Shown here piece after piece: positions 10,358 through 19,300 of a stretch of DNA of 55,568 bases. Below the pieces are notes generated by a model. It saw nothing but the letters and a program-made list of their open reading frames with translations. It had not been told where the DNA came from and did no database searches. The translations under genes and the position numbers were made by a program. The stretch comes from Erysipelotrichaceae bacterium. GTDB taxonomy: Bacteria > Bacillota_I > Bacilli_A > Erysipelotrichales > Erysipelotrichaceae. Where the stretch lies: positions 1-55,568 of the forward strand of contig JAFWII010000031.1 of NCBI GenBank assembly GCA_017533785.1. The letters are read 5' to 3'. Positions within the stretch are counted from its first letter, which is position 1. Every line of letters begins with the position of its first letter.

Positions 10358-11479
10358 ATGAAATTGCTGATACATGATTATCCGCCGGAAGAGCAGGCGG
10401 CGATCGCTGCCAGATACAAAGGCTGGGCGATCATATCAGATACAGGAAACATCCGTCCGTGCATCGGCTGTTTCCGGTGCTGGACAAGCGGAACAGGAAA
10501 GTGCGTATTTAAAGACGGATACGAGAATATGTGTTCGCTGATCCATGATGCGGAGGAGATGGTCGTAGTGAGTCGTTATACCTACGGCGGTTTCAGCAGT
10601 TTTGTGAAAAACGTGTTCGACCGGTGCATCGGCTATGTTCTTCCGGAATTTGAAACGGCATATGGCGAGATGCACCATAAAAGACGTTTTCCCGAGGAGA
10701 AACCGGTCACATTCTGTTTCCGAGGTGCCGGTCTCACTGAGGAAGACAAAGAAAAAGCCAGGAAATATGTGGCTGCAGTCTGCAGAAACCTTCGCGGCAG
10801 GGTAAAAGAAGTGATATTCGAAGAATCGGCTGCTGAAAAAGAGGCTGAATCATCTTCGATTGCAACGCCGGAGCGTTCCGGGATACTTTTGGTGGACGGT
10901 AGTCTACGCGGGAAAAGGCCAAACACAAATGTGTTTCTGAAACAGCTGCAGTCAGATCTGAAGGGATCTGCAGATCTAATCAGTCTGTCGTCATGTTCTG
11001 ATCCGAAAAAAGTGGCGGAAGCTGTCAGCAGGGCAGAGACGGTCGTTTTGGGCGTTCCTCTTTATGTGGACGGTTTACCGGCTCCGGTCCTGCGCCTGAT
11101 GGAGACTATAAAAAAATTCGGGGCATGCGACCGGTGCAGATTGTACGCGGTCGTGAACAATGGGCTTTACGAAAGCAGGCAGAACGTGAATCTTCTCAGC
11201 ATGATCCGGGACTGGTGTGCTGATGCAGGTCTTCTGTACTGCGGATCGCTTGCCATCGGCGCAGGCGAGGTGATGGGAACGCTCATGCGCGGCAGCAGGC
11301 ATGTTCTCTGGCCGGCGCATAATGTGCTGTCGGGCCTTTCGCGTCTGGCGGCGGCAATCGCTGCGGATGAGGAGACGGAAACGATTTATGCCGATGCGTA
11401 TCTGTTTCCCAGATGGATGTATATCCTGATCGCCAACGTCAACTGGCAAAGGCTGAAAAGGGCAGAGAAAAAGAAGTGA
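10358..11479 (+). CDS. double flavodoxin-like (NADPH-dependent FMN reductase-type) protein
   Basis: The 373-residue protein holds two flavodoxin-like halves. The N-terminal half (about 1-160) has IIS-DTGNI then CIGCFRCW and a further Cys (GKCVFKDG), a pattern like iron-sulfur flavoproteins, and SRYTYGGFSSFVKNVFDR, typical of FMN-reductase folds. The C-terminal half (about 175-340) starts with ILLVDGSLRGKRPNTN and has LGVPLYVDGLPAPVLRLME. The ATG at 10358 is chosen because CGAGGAGGAG lies just upstream; an ORF extends to 10226 without support. A TATAAT box is at 10258-10263, flanked upstream by the short inverted repeat CAGAG/CTCTG. Substrate unknown. Confidence 0.75.
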   Translation: MKLLIHDYPPEEQAAIAARYKGWAIISDTGNIRPCIGCFRCWTSGTGKCVFKDGYENMCSLIHDAEEMVVVSRYTYGGFSSFVKNVFDRCIGYVLPEFETAYGEMHHKRRFPEEKPVTFCFRGAGLTEEDKEKARKYVAAVCRNLRGRVKEVIFEESAAEKEAESSSIATPERSGILLVDGSLRGKRPNTNVFLKQLQSDLKGSADLISLSSCSDPKKVAEAVSRAETVVLGVPLYVDGLPAPVLRLMETIKKFGACDRCRLYAVVNNGLYESRQNVNLLSMIRDWCADAGLLYCGSLAIGAGEVMGTLMRGSRHVLWPAHNVLSGLSRLAAAIAADEETETIYADAYLFPRWMYILIANVNWQRLKRAEKKK

Positions 11480-11512
11480 TTATGTGAATAGCAAACATGA
11501 GGGCAGAACTGT

Positions 11513-11974
11513 ATGTTTGAGATAAAAAGACTTGAGAAAGAAGACGTTCAGAAAGTGATCGAGTTTGAACGGGAATTGAGAAGACAGGAACCGGATACGT
11601 ATTATTGGGAGCCGGATGAAACTTACGCAAAACAGCTGGAGACGAGTTTTGATGACCCGCGTTTCAATACAGCGATCTCATTTATCGCAGTCAAGGACGA
11701 TGCGGTCATCGGCCGGATCGACGGCTCCGTGATCAGCAGCCGAAGCGATGCTTCCTGCTGCAGCGCGTACCTCGACTGGATATGCGTGCTCAAAAACGAA
11801 AGACACAACAAAGTCGCGCAGGCATTATTGAAGGCGATAAGGGATGAGTGTAAAAAACTGGGCATCAGCGTGCTGATCGCGCTGATGGCGAATAACGAAG
11901 AAGCGCAGAGCTTCTACAAAGGCGTCGAGGATGCTTCCATGCACGACACCGGGATCTGGATCGATATAAAATAG
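11513..11974 (+). CDS. GNAT-family N-acetyltransferase
   Basis: A 153-residue protein with GNAT features: N-terminal strand and helix (MFEIKRLEKEDVQKVIEFE), central strands with AVIGRIDGSVI, and the acetyl-CoA-binding segment LDWICVLKNERHNKVAQALLKAIRDECKKLG. Here the usual Q/R-x-x-G-x-G/A loop is degenerate (ERHNKVA). The C-terminal NNEEAQSFYKG is typical. Substrate cannot be told from sequence. It is followed 22 bases later by a second, unrelated acetyltransferase. The Shine-Dalgarno site (GAGGG) is weak and about 10 bases away. Confidence 0.75.
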   Translation: MFEIKRLEKEDVQKVIEFERELRRQEPDTYYWEPDETYAKQLETSFDDPRFNTAISFIAVKDDAVIGRIDGSVISSRSDASCCSAYLDWICVLKNERHNKVAQALLKAIRDECKKLGISVLIALMANNEEAQSFYKGVEDASMHDTGIWIDIK

Positions 11975-11996
11975 CACGATATTCAAGGAGATGAAT

Positions 11997-12443
11997 ATGG
12001 AGTTTCTGGATACATCGTTTTTGGAAGACGACGAAATCAAACTGGTACTGGAAAGAACCAGGGAAGCTGAACCCGCAAGGAAGAGAGTCCCGGCATACTG
12101 TTTTTTGATCTGCGATAAAAAGGGCAATACGGTCGGGAACTGCAGTCTGAAAGTCGGTTATACCAAAGAGCTTTATTACAGTGGCAACATCGGCTATGAA
12201 GTTGGAGAAGGGTTCCGTGGACATCATTACGCTGCGAAAGCGTGCAGGCTTTTGTTTCAGCTTGCCAAAAAGCACGGAATGGAATACCTGATCATCACCT
12301 GCGATCCGGATAATCTGCCTTCACGGAGGACCTGTGAGTATCTCGGTGGTAAACTGCTGGAGATCGCGGAAGTTCCGGAGGACCACGAACTTCGTTCCGA
12401 AATGGGGCATACACATGAATGTATATTCAGGTTCGATCTGTAA
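11997..12443 (+). CDS. GNAT-family N-acetyltransferase (RimJ/RimL type)
   Basis: A 148-residue acetyltransferase of the ribosomal-protein acetyltransferase type: GNCSLKVGYTKELYYSGNIGYEVGEGFRGHHYAAKAC carries the acetyl-CoA loop (GFRGHHYA), followed by YLIITCDPDNLPSRRTCEYLGGKLL. I start it at the second in-frame ATG because AAGGAG ends at 11990, directly touching the first ATG (11991) but correctly spaced from 11997. It forms a short pair with the preceding acetyltransferase. Target unknown. Confidence 0.78.
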   Translation: MEFLDTSFLEDDEIKLVLERTREAEPARKRVPAYCFLICDKKGNTVGNCSLKVGYTKELYYSGNIGYEVGEGFRGHHYAAKACRLLFQLAKKHGMEYLIITCDPDNLPSRRTCEYLGGKLLEIAEVPEDHELRSEMGHTHECIFRFDL

Positions 12444-12533
12444 CGGCATTTACTGAAGAGATCATTCGCACACCATGTATACTGAATTTGGCACAGCCGT
12501 CAGCGGCTGCACTTGAGTTTATGAAGGAGTCCT

Positions 12534-13172
12534 ATGAAGTACGGAGAATCATCGTTTGATATTCTGTATCTGCTGTTTGCGATCATCAGCGGATGCATCA
12601 TCTTGAAAAGAGCGAAGGGGATGACGGAGAAGTATATGGGCATCGCCGCTTTGGTGCTTGGGTGCGGCGATGCATTTCATCTGATCCCCAGAGTTCTGAA
12701 TTATTTTACGAATGCGGATATGACGGTCTATCTCGGCATCGGGAAACTGATCACATCCGTTACGATGACAGCTTTCTATTATCTTCTCTATCGTGTATGG
12801 CTCGGCCATTATAACGAGAAAGAAAACAAAACCGTGACAGAGTGGATCATATGCATGTCGGTCATCCGGGTAGTCCTGTGTCTGTTCCCTCAGAACGGGT
12901 GGCTGCAGAACAGCAGTGACGTGACCTGGGGCGTCATCCGCAACGTCCCATTCGTCATACTCGGCGCGATCATCTGTCACCTGTTCTTCCGGAAAAGAAG
13001 TGAGGATAAGAATTTCCGCCTGATGTGGCTCTATACCCTTCTTTCCTTTGCGTTCTACATTCCGGTCGCAGTCGGCGCCGGCCTCGTCCCGATGCTGGGA
13101 ATGCTGATGCTGCCGAAGACGGTCTGCTACATACTGATGATCGTCGCGTTCCTGAAGGCACAAAGTAAATGA
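12534..13172 (+). CDS. multi-pass membrane protein, function unknown
   Basis: The 212-residue protein has about six or seven hydrophobic segments (near residues 7-25, 36-55, 64-86, 100-117, 131-150, 160-182 and 184-207) and the recognisable block LGCGDAFHLIPRVLNYF around 43-59. Similar uncharacterised membrane proteins occur in Bacillota, but I cannot assign a role. AAGGAG lies 7 bases before the ATG and a strong terminator overlaps its stop codon. A 90-bp gap follows the acetyltransferase gene; no clear promoter was found in it. Confidence 0.7.
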   Translation: MKYGESSFDILYLLFAIISGCIILKRAKGMTEKYMGIAALVLGCGDAFHLIPRVLNYFTNADMTVYLGIGKLITSVTMTAFYYLLYRVWLGHYNEKENKTVTEWIICMSVIRVVLCLFPQNGWLQNSSDVTWGVIRNVPFVILGAIICHLFFRKRSEDKNFRLMWLYTLLSFAFYIPVAVGAGLVPMLGMLMLPKTVCYILMIVAFLKAQSK

Positions 13173-13197
13173 AAGGCTGATCAGCATCAGCCTTTTT
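13172..13197 (+). terminator. intrinsic terminator
   Basis: AAAGGCTGAT (13172-13181), loop CAGC and ATCAGCCTTT form a 10-bp stem followed by TT. It overlaps the stop codon of the membrane-protein gene and lies between convergent genes. Confidence 0.85.
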
Positions 13198-13222
13198 GAT
13201 TCTGATAAGGTTCTTTTTCCGA

Positions 13223-13786
13223 TCAGTATAGTGACGGCTTGGCCAGAACTTCGTTGACTTTCAGTTCAAACAGTCTGTTTGAGACGGCGGGCGTTACGAT
13301 CGCAACAGTGTCCTCGCCTCCGGCAGAACCTGCCAGACACATGACCGGTTCTCCCTCTCTGACAACGCCCTGATCGGCGGCCATTATTGCCATTTCCACG
13401 CAGACTTTGGTTCCCTGTCCGAACATGCGCAGAGTATACGCCACGATCTCGAGCGGGTACACGCCCTTAAAGACTTTTGACATGCCTCTTTCCGCGGCGG
13501 ACAGAGCGTGTGTCCCGGTAACGAAGATGACGCCTTTTTCCGCCATTTCCTTTCTGAATGCGTCTTCGATCTCAATAGTGTTCTTCTCCCCGTAACCGTA
13601 AGCATGCGTTACAGCTATGATCCTTCCGTGATAATCCTGTTTTTCCGCTTCTTCCAGAACTACCGGAATGCTCAGTCCTCTAGTGGATGCCATCAGCAGA
13701 TCCAGACCTCTCTGTTTCGCTTCCCTGACAGCGAGTTCGGCTGCTTCCTGCGTGTTCTCACGACCGGGTTTTGCAAATGCTTTCAT
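13223..13786 (-). CDS. stand-alone pyruvate kinase C-terminal (alpha/beta) domain protein
   Basis: The 187-residue protein corresponds to the C-terminal alpha/beta domain of pyruvate kinase without the catalytic barrel. It starts MKAFAKPGRENTQEAAELAV and contains LLMASTRGLSIPVVLEEA, VTGTHALSAAERGMSKVF and LRMFGQGTKVCVEMAIMAADQG. In pyruvate kinase this domain binds allosteric sugar phosphates; stand-alone copies are known in many anaerobes but their role is not established, so this is not called a kinase. AGGAG precedes the ATG. It is monocistronic and convergent with the gene before it. Confidence 0.8.
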   Translation of the reverse strand: MKAFAKPGRENTQEAAELAVREAKQRGLDLLMASTRGLSIPVVLEEAEKQDYHGRIIAVTHAYGYGEKNTIEIEDAFRKEMAEKGVIFVTGTHALSAAERGMSKVFKGVYPLEIVAYTLRMFGQGTKVCVEMAIMAADQGVVREGEPVMCLAGSAGGEDTVAIVTPAVSNRLFELKVNEVLAKPSLY

Positions 13787-13978
13787 ATCAATACTCTCCT
13801 ATCGATCTTTATCTTTATTGTAACTTGAATGCGCGGCAGGCAGACACATGATGCATCATAAAAGGATCTTTTTTTGATTCTGCCGGTCACTGTCGCAAAA
13901 AGCGAAAAGCGTGCGGACATGTTAGAATAGGAATCAGTATAGCGACACGGAAATACCGTCCGCAAAGAGGGCAAGCAT

Positions 13979-14833
13979 ATGAAATTTTACATCGTGGATT
14001 GTTTCGCAGAAGAAAAGTATCAGGGAAACGAACTGCTGGTCCTGAAAGCCGACCGTCCTGTTTCGGCGGAAGAACAGCACAAGATCGCCAGAGAGATCAA
14101 TTTCTCGGAAACAACTTTTATCATGTCCGACAAAAAAGAGGACGGCGGTTACGATGTTCGCATCTGGACGCCTTATGCGGAACTGCCGTTCGCCGGTCAT
14201 CCGACTCTCGGGACCGCGCATGTCATTCGTCATTGCTATGAAAACGGCAGCAGTGAAACGGTCAGGCTAAATCTGAAAGTCGGTCAGATCCCGGTCGCGG
14301 TCGTACCTGAAGGAATGATGATGAGTCAGAATCCTCCGGAGTTTGGCGAGATCATCAAAAAGGAAGAGATCGCTGAGGTCTATGGGATCGATCCCGATGA
14401 GATCCGTGACGATTACCCGGTCCAGTGGGTAAGCACCGGTCTTGAAGCCGTGATCATTCCCCTGAAGAACCGTGAAACCCTGTCCAGACTGGTCACAAAC
14501 AGAGAGAAGTTCACCGCCTATATCAGGAGGCATCCGAAGAATTACGGCAACCATCTGTTCTTTGTGGATATGGGAAATAATACGCTGGCGGCCCGCTGTC
14601 TGATGGAGGACTTTCTTGAAGACCCGGCTACAGGAAGCGCCAACGGCGATCTGGCAGGGTATATGATCCATCACAATTATTTCGGAACAAACGATGTCAA
14701 ATACACCGTTCATCAGGGAGAAGATATGGGAAGACCGTCTGTTCTTCGCATACACACTTCTCTGATCGGCGGGAAATGGACGATCGAGGTCGGCGGGAAC
14801 TGTTTCATCGTTGCGAGCGGTGAATGGAATTGA
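13979..14833 (+). CDS. PhzF-family isomerase-like protein
   Basis: PhzF enzymes isomerise diaminopimelate-fold substrates; the best known member acts in phenazine synthesis, but most homologues have unknown substrates and there are no phenazine genes here. The 284-residue protein has the catalytic Glu motif FSETTF (about 43-48), PFAGHPTLGTAHVI (about 75-88) and EDPATGSANGDLAGY (about 219-233), which completes the active site. GAGGG precedes the ATG and TAGAAT at 13923-13928 with an upstream TG could be an extended -10 box. Confidence 0.85.
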   Translation: MKFYIVDCFAEEKYQGNELLVLKADRPVSAEEQHKIAREINFSETTFIMSDKKEDGGYDVRIWTPYAELPFAGHPTLGTAHVIRHCYENGSSETVRLNLKVGQIPVAVVPEGMMMSQNPPEFGEIIKKEEIAEVYGIDPDEIRDDYPVQWVSTGLEAVIIPLKNRETLSRLVTNREKFTAYIRRHPKNYGNHLFFVDMGNNTLAARCLMEDFLEDPATGSANGDLAGYMIHHNYFGTNDVKYTVHQGEDMGRPSVLRIHTSLIGGKWTIEVGGNCFIVASGEWN

Positions 14834-14875
14834 GGATCAGTTCTTCAGGGAACTACCGATAAAAGGATCAATCAG

Positions 14876-14900
14876 GACGGAACGGATCGTTCCGTCTTTT
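14876..14900 (+). terminator. intrinsic terminator after the PhzF gene
   Basis: GACGGAAC (14876-14883), loop GGATC and GTTCCGTC (14889-14896) are followed by TTTTGTTT. Confidence 0.8.
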
Positions 14901-14949
14901 GTTTATGAACAACTATCATATAATGGAAGTGCAGAGAGGTAGATCGTTT

Positions 14950-15957
14950 ATGTCAAAGATCCTTATCATCCATACAGGCGGAACCATCGGTATGACCAAG
15001 ACGGCAGACGGCTATAAGCCGGATGGCGAGTACTTCAAGAATCTGATCTTTCATATGGAAGACCTGAAAGCCGAAACGATGCCGGACTGGGATTTTGTCG
15101 AAGTGCTCCCGCTGCTCGATTCCTCCAGAATGGGTGTGCGCGAGTGGAACAATGTCGCCCGGATCATTGCCGAGAATAACGAAAAATACGGTGGATTCGT
15201 GATCCTGCACGGAACCGATACGATGGCCTATACCGCTTCCGCTCTGTCGTTCATGCTGAAAGGACTGCGCAAGCCGGTGATCCTGACCGGATCCCAGATC
15301 CCGGTATGCGAAGTCAGAAGCGACGGCCGAGAGAACCTGATCGCCTCCATGCTGATCGCCGGAGAAGCCAGAGTGAAGGAAGTCTGCATCTATTTCGGCG
15401 GACTGCTGCTCAGGGGAAACAGGACCACGAAGTACTCTGCACTGGGCATGCGGGCATTCAAGAGTCCGAATTATCCGGAGCTGGCGACTGCGGGGATCTC
15501 CATTCAGTACAACGAGGCTGCCTTCCTGAAAGATACCGGCGAACCGTTCGTCTTCCGTCCGTTCAACGATGTGCCGATCGGCGTGGTCAAGATCTTCCCG
15601 GGTTTCCGTTTCGACCTGTTTGAATCGATGCTGACAGAAAAACTGAAAGGCGTAGTCGTTGAGACATTCGGGTCGGGAAACATCCCGGATGATAACGGCT
15701 TCCTGATCCCGATGCTGGAAAAAGCGGAGAAAAACGACGTTGTATTCGTTGTCTGTTCCCAGTGTCCGCAGGCAAGTGTCGATATGAATGCCTATGAAGC
15801 AGGAAGCGCTTTGAAAAAAGCCGGCGCGCTGTCCGGAAGAGACATGACTTCCGAAGCCGCAGTCACCAAGCTTTACTATCTGTTCAGTGTCTGCAAGGAT
15901 ATTTCAAAAATCAAGGAACTGATGGAAACAGATCTCTGCGGCGAGCTGAGTCTTTGA
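14950..15957 (+). CDS. ansA: type I L-asparaginase
   Basis: Asparaginase hydrolyses asparagine to aspartate and ammonia. The 335-residue protein has both catalytic Thr motifs: HTGGTIGM near residue 8-15 and LHGTDTMAYTASALSF near 83-98. It has no signal peptide, so it is the cytoplasmic type. The start at 14950 follows AGAGAGG; an ORF extends to 14899 but that part overlaps a TATAAT box at 14919-14924, the likely -10. The aspartate and ammonia it releases are substrates for the pyrimidine genes that follow (inference). No clear terminator follows it. Confidence 0.92.
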   Translation: MSKILIIHTGGTIGMTKTADGYKPDGEYFKNLIFHMEDLKAETMPDWDFVEVLPLLDSSRMGVREWNNVARIIAENNEKYGGFVILHGTDTMAYTASALSFMLKGLRKPVILTGSQIPVCEVRSDGRENLIASMLIAGEARVKEVCIYFGGLLLRGNRTTKYSALGMRAFKSPNYPELATAGISIQYNEAAFLKDTGEPFVFRPFNDVPIGVVKIFPGFRFDLFESMLTEKLKGVVVETFGSGNIPDDNGFLIPMLEKAEKNDVVFVVCSQCPQASVDMNAYEAGSALKKAGALSGRDMTSEAAVTKLYYLFSVCKDISKIKELMETDLCGELSL

Positions 15958-16033
15958 ACAATGCCCCGTATTCAATGCGTGGCGTAATAGCGATACAAAC
16001 GCAGATGCTTTGTCATATTTCAGATGCAGGGAA
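15958..16033. other. spacer between asparaginase gene and carB promoter
   Basis: This first part of the 380-bp gap before carB shows no ORF and no terminator. The gap then holds, in order, an operator-like repeat with promoter, a PyrR-like attenuator, a leader peptide and a second attenuator, each listed separately. Confidence 0.6.
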
Positions 16034-16062
16034 TTGACAGACAGTACCCTGCATGGTAAATT
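16024..16062 (+). promoter_or_regulatory. carB promoter inside an operator-like inverted repeat
   Basis: TTGACA (16034-16039), a 17-bp spacer and TAAATT (16057-16062) with extended TGG form a strong promoter. A perfect 8-bp inverted repeat, ATGCAGGG (16024-16031) and CCCTGCAT (16047-16054), brackets the -35 box. With no T-run after it, it looks like an operator rather than a terminator. Transcription should begin near 16069. Confidence 0.65.
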
Positions 16063-16085
16063 ATGCAAGGCAACAAATCTTTAAA

Positions 16086-16160
16086 CGATACAGAGAGATC
16101 GGCAAGAGGGTTGGAAGTGGAATAACGAAAACGGGTCTTGTCGGTCGACAGGACTTTTTT
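16086..16160 (+). promoter_or_regulatory. attenuator 1 of carB (PyrR-like binding hairpin, antiterminator, terminator)
   Basis: CGAT (16086-16089) and ATCG (16098-16101) enclose the loop ACAGAGAG, which resembles the conserved CAGAGAG loop of PyrR-binding RNA; GGCAAG follows as in those sites. CGGCAAGA (16100-16107) can pair over 8 bp with TCTTGTCG (16136-16143) as antiterminator. The competing terminator is GTCTTGTC (16135-16142), loop GGTC and GACAGGAC (16147-16154), then TTTTTT. The parts overlap in the way PyrR attenuators do: protein bound to the first hairpin would release the terminator. Confidence 0.6.
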
Positions 16161-16174
16161 ATCAGGAGAAGCAT

Positions 16175-16267
16175 ATGAGGATAAGAACCGCAGAGTCCAG
16201 ATACAGTGATCGTTGCAGTCACGAAAGTGACACCGTCTTCTTTATTTCCCGGTTGTACAGGTCGTGA
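16175..16267 (+). CDS. arginine-rich leader peptide upstream of carB
   Basis: A 30-codon ORF with a proper ribosome-binding site (AGGAG, 16164-16168, 6-base spacing) begins MRIRTAESRYSDRC. Six of its 30 residues are arginine, at positions 2, 4, 9, 13, 26 and 29. Its last codons run through the 5' arm of the second terminator and the TGA stop (16265-16267) lies in that terminator's loop. A U-rich stretch (16236-16247) just before the hairpin could pause RNA polymerase. This is the layout of a translation-coupled attenuator; no such peptide is known to me for carB. Confidence 0.55.
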   Translation: MRIRTAESRYSDRCSHESDTVFFISRLYRS

Positions 16268-16286
16268 CCCTGTCAGCCGGTTTTTT
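16218..16286 (+). terminator. attenuator 2 of carB (terminator overlapping the leader peptide)
   Basis: CCGGTTG (16249-16255) pairs with CAGCCGG (16274-16280), and ACAGG (16257-16261) with CCTGT (16269-16273), leaving one bulged T; TTTTTT follows at 16281-16286. Upstream a GTCAC-GAAA-GTGAC hairpin (16218-16231) contains GTCACGA, which is fully complementary over 7 bp to TCGTGAC (16262-16268) in the terminator loop, so an alternative fold exists. Confidence 0.7.
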
Positions 16287-16337
16287 CATATCCGCAACAC
16301 CCGCCAACCGGCGGAAGCACAGTTTCAGGAGGGAAAT

Positions 16338-19300
16338 ATGGCGAAAAGAACAGACATTCAGAAAGTACTGATCATCGGCTCCGGCCCGATCGTGATCGGA
16401 CAGGCGGCAGAATTCGACTATGCCGGCACACAGGCGATCCTGGCCCTGAAAGAGGAAGGCTATGAAGTGATCCTCTGCAACTGCAATCCGGCGACTATCA
16501 TGACGGATACGGCGCTGGCGGATAAGGTCTATATGGAGCCGCTGACTCTGGAGTATGTAGCGAAGATCCTGCGCTATGAGCGCCCGGATGCGATCGTGCC
16601 CGGCATCGGCGGACAGACGGGTCTGAACCTGGCGATCCAGCTGGATAAGAAAGGCGTTCTGCAGGAATGCGGCGTCAAACTGCTCGGTACTTCGAGAGAA
16701 AGCATCGAAAGAGCGGAAGACAGACAGCTTTTCAAAGAAATGTGTGAGTCGATCGGCGAACCCACGATCCCTTCCGAGATCACCTACAGTGTGGAAGAAG
16801 CCATCGAAGCAGCCAGACATATCGGTTATCCGGTCGTCCTCCGTCCGGCTTTCACGCTGGGCGGCACCGGCGGTGGCTTTGCGTACGACGAAACCCAGCT
16901 GAAAGAGCTGGCGGTCAATGCTTTTGAGCTTTCGCCTGTCCATCAGGTCCTGATCGAGAAGAGTGTCAAAGGCTATAAGGAGATCGAGTTTGAGGTCATG
17001 AGAGATGCCTCGGACCGCGCGATCACGATCTGCGGTATGGAGAACATCGATCCTGTCGGCGTTCATACCGGTGATTCCGTCGTTGTCGCGCCGATCCTTT
17101 CCCTTAATGAACACGATCTGAAAATGCTCAACAACAGCGCCATCAAGATCATTCGCGAACTGAAGATCGAGGGCGGCTGCAATGTCCAGTTTGCCTTAAA
17201 TCCCAACAGCAGCGAGTATTATCTGATCGAGGTAAATCCCCGCGTCTCCCGTTCCAGCGCCCTGGCCTCAAAAGCCAGCGGTTATCCGATCGCCCGCGTC
17301 ACCGCCAAAGTGGCGATGGGCATGAACCTTGACGAGATCGAAGTGGCGGGCGGCACAGCGGCGATCGAGCCTTCGCTCGACTATATCGTCGGCAAGTTCC
17401 CGCGTTTCCCATTCGATAAATTCACGACTGTGCCCAATGTTCTGGGCACGCAGATGAAAGCGACAGGCGAAGTCATGGGGATCGGTTCCAATCTGGAAGA
17501 ATGCATGCTGAAATCGGTCCGTTCGCTGGAGATCGGCTGCAATCATCTCCTGCTTCCGAAGTTTACGGAAATGAGCACCGAAGAGATTTATGCATATATT
17601 AACGAATTCAAATCAGATACGATCTTCGCGGTCACCGAGCTGATCCGGAGAGGGGAAGGCCTCGACAAGCTCCACGAGGTCACGATGATCACGAAGCTTT
17701 TCCTGGAGAGCTTGAAAAAGATCACAGATAAGGAAAAGGAACTGGCGCAGCATCCCTTTGATCTCGAAGTTCTGCGCGCTGCCAAAAAGATGGGTTTCTC
17801 CGATCCCTTTATTGCTTCCCTGTGGAACTGCAAGGAGACGGAAGTTTTCGATTTCCGCTCGGAAAACAAGCTTTTCCCGGTCTACAAAATGGTCGATACT
17901 CTTCATACCGGCAAATACATCGCCTATCTTTACTCTTCCTATACAGGGGAGAACGAATCCAGAGTATCGGACAGAAAGAAGATCATCGTTCTCGGTGCCG
18001 GACCGATCCGCATCGGTCAGGGCGTAGAATTCGACTATTCGACCGTCCATGCCGTTCAGACGATCCAGAAAGCCGGCTACGAAGCCATTATCATCAACAA
18101 TAATCCTGAGACTGTCTCGACAGATTACACCTGCTCGGACAAGCTCTATTTTGAGCCGCTGACTCCGGAAGACATTCTCAACATCCAGAGACTGGAGAAC
18201 GCTGACGGCGTCATTGCCACCCTGGGCGGTCAGACCGCCATCAATCTGGCGGACGCGCTCGACAAGCGCGGCGTTAAGATCATCGGTACGGATGTGGAAG
18301 CGATCGACCGGGCGGAAAACCGCGACAGTTTTGAAAGAGTACTCATGGAACTCGATATCCTTCATCCTCCGGGGAAAGCCGTCACGACGATCGAAGACGG
18401 CATTGCCGCTGCCGAGGAGATCGGCTATCCGGTCCTGGTCCGTCCCAGCTTCGTACTGGGCGGCAGAGCGATGCAGATCGTCAGCAACAACGATCAGCTG
18501 AAACAGTATCTGAGAACCGCCGTTGAGATCGACGTAGACAAACCGGTCCTCGTCGATAAATACATCGTCGGCAAGGAAGTTGAGATCGATGCGATCTGCG
18601 ACGGTGTCGATGTCTTTGTCCCGGGCATCATGGAACTGGTCGAGAGAACAGGCATCCATTCCGGCGACTCGATCAGTGTCTATCCAACATATTCTATCTC
18701 CGACAAGGTCAAGGGCGTGATCCTGCAGTATGCGAAGAAACTCGGACTCGGGATCGGGATCGTCGGCATCTTCAACATTCAGTTCATCGTTGACAGAGAG
18801 GATAACGTCTATGTCATTGAGGTCAATCCCCGTTCCTCCAGAACGGTTCCCTTCCTTTCGAAAGCAACCGGTTACTCACTGGCAGACATTGCCACAGAGG
18901 TCATCCTGGGCAAGAGCCTGAAAGAGCAGGGGATCTTCGGCATCTATCCGGACGAGAAGAAACGCTACTATGTTAAAGTCCCGGTCTTCTCCTTCAATAA
19001 GATCAAGGGCATCGACGCGTATCTGTCTCCGGAGATGAAATCGACCGGTGAAGCCATCGGTTATGACGACCGTCTCAACCGCGCTCTTTATAAAGCCCTG
19101 CAGGCTTCCGGCATGAAACTGAAGAACTACGGCACCGTCTTTGCGACGATCGCAAACGCGGATAAGGAAGAGGCGCTGCCGCTGATCCGCCGTTTCTATG
19201 ATCTCGGCTTCAACATCGAAGCGACTCCGGGAACTGCCAGATATCTGAAGGAGCATGGGATCCGTACACATGTCCGGCAGAAGATCTCCAAAGATCCGGA

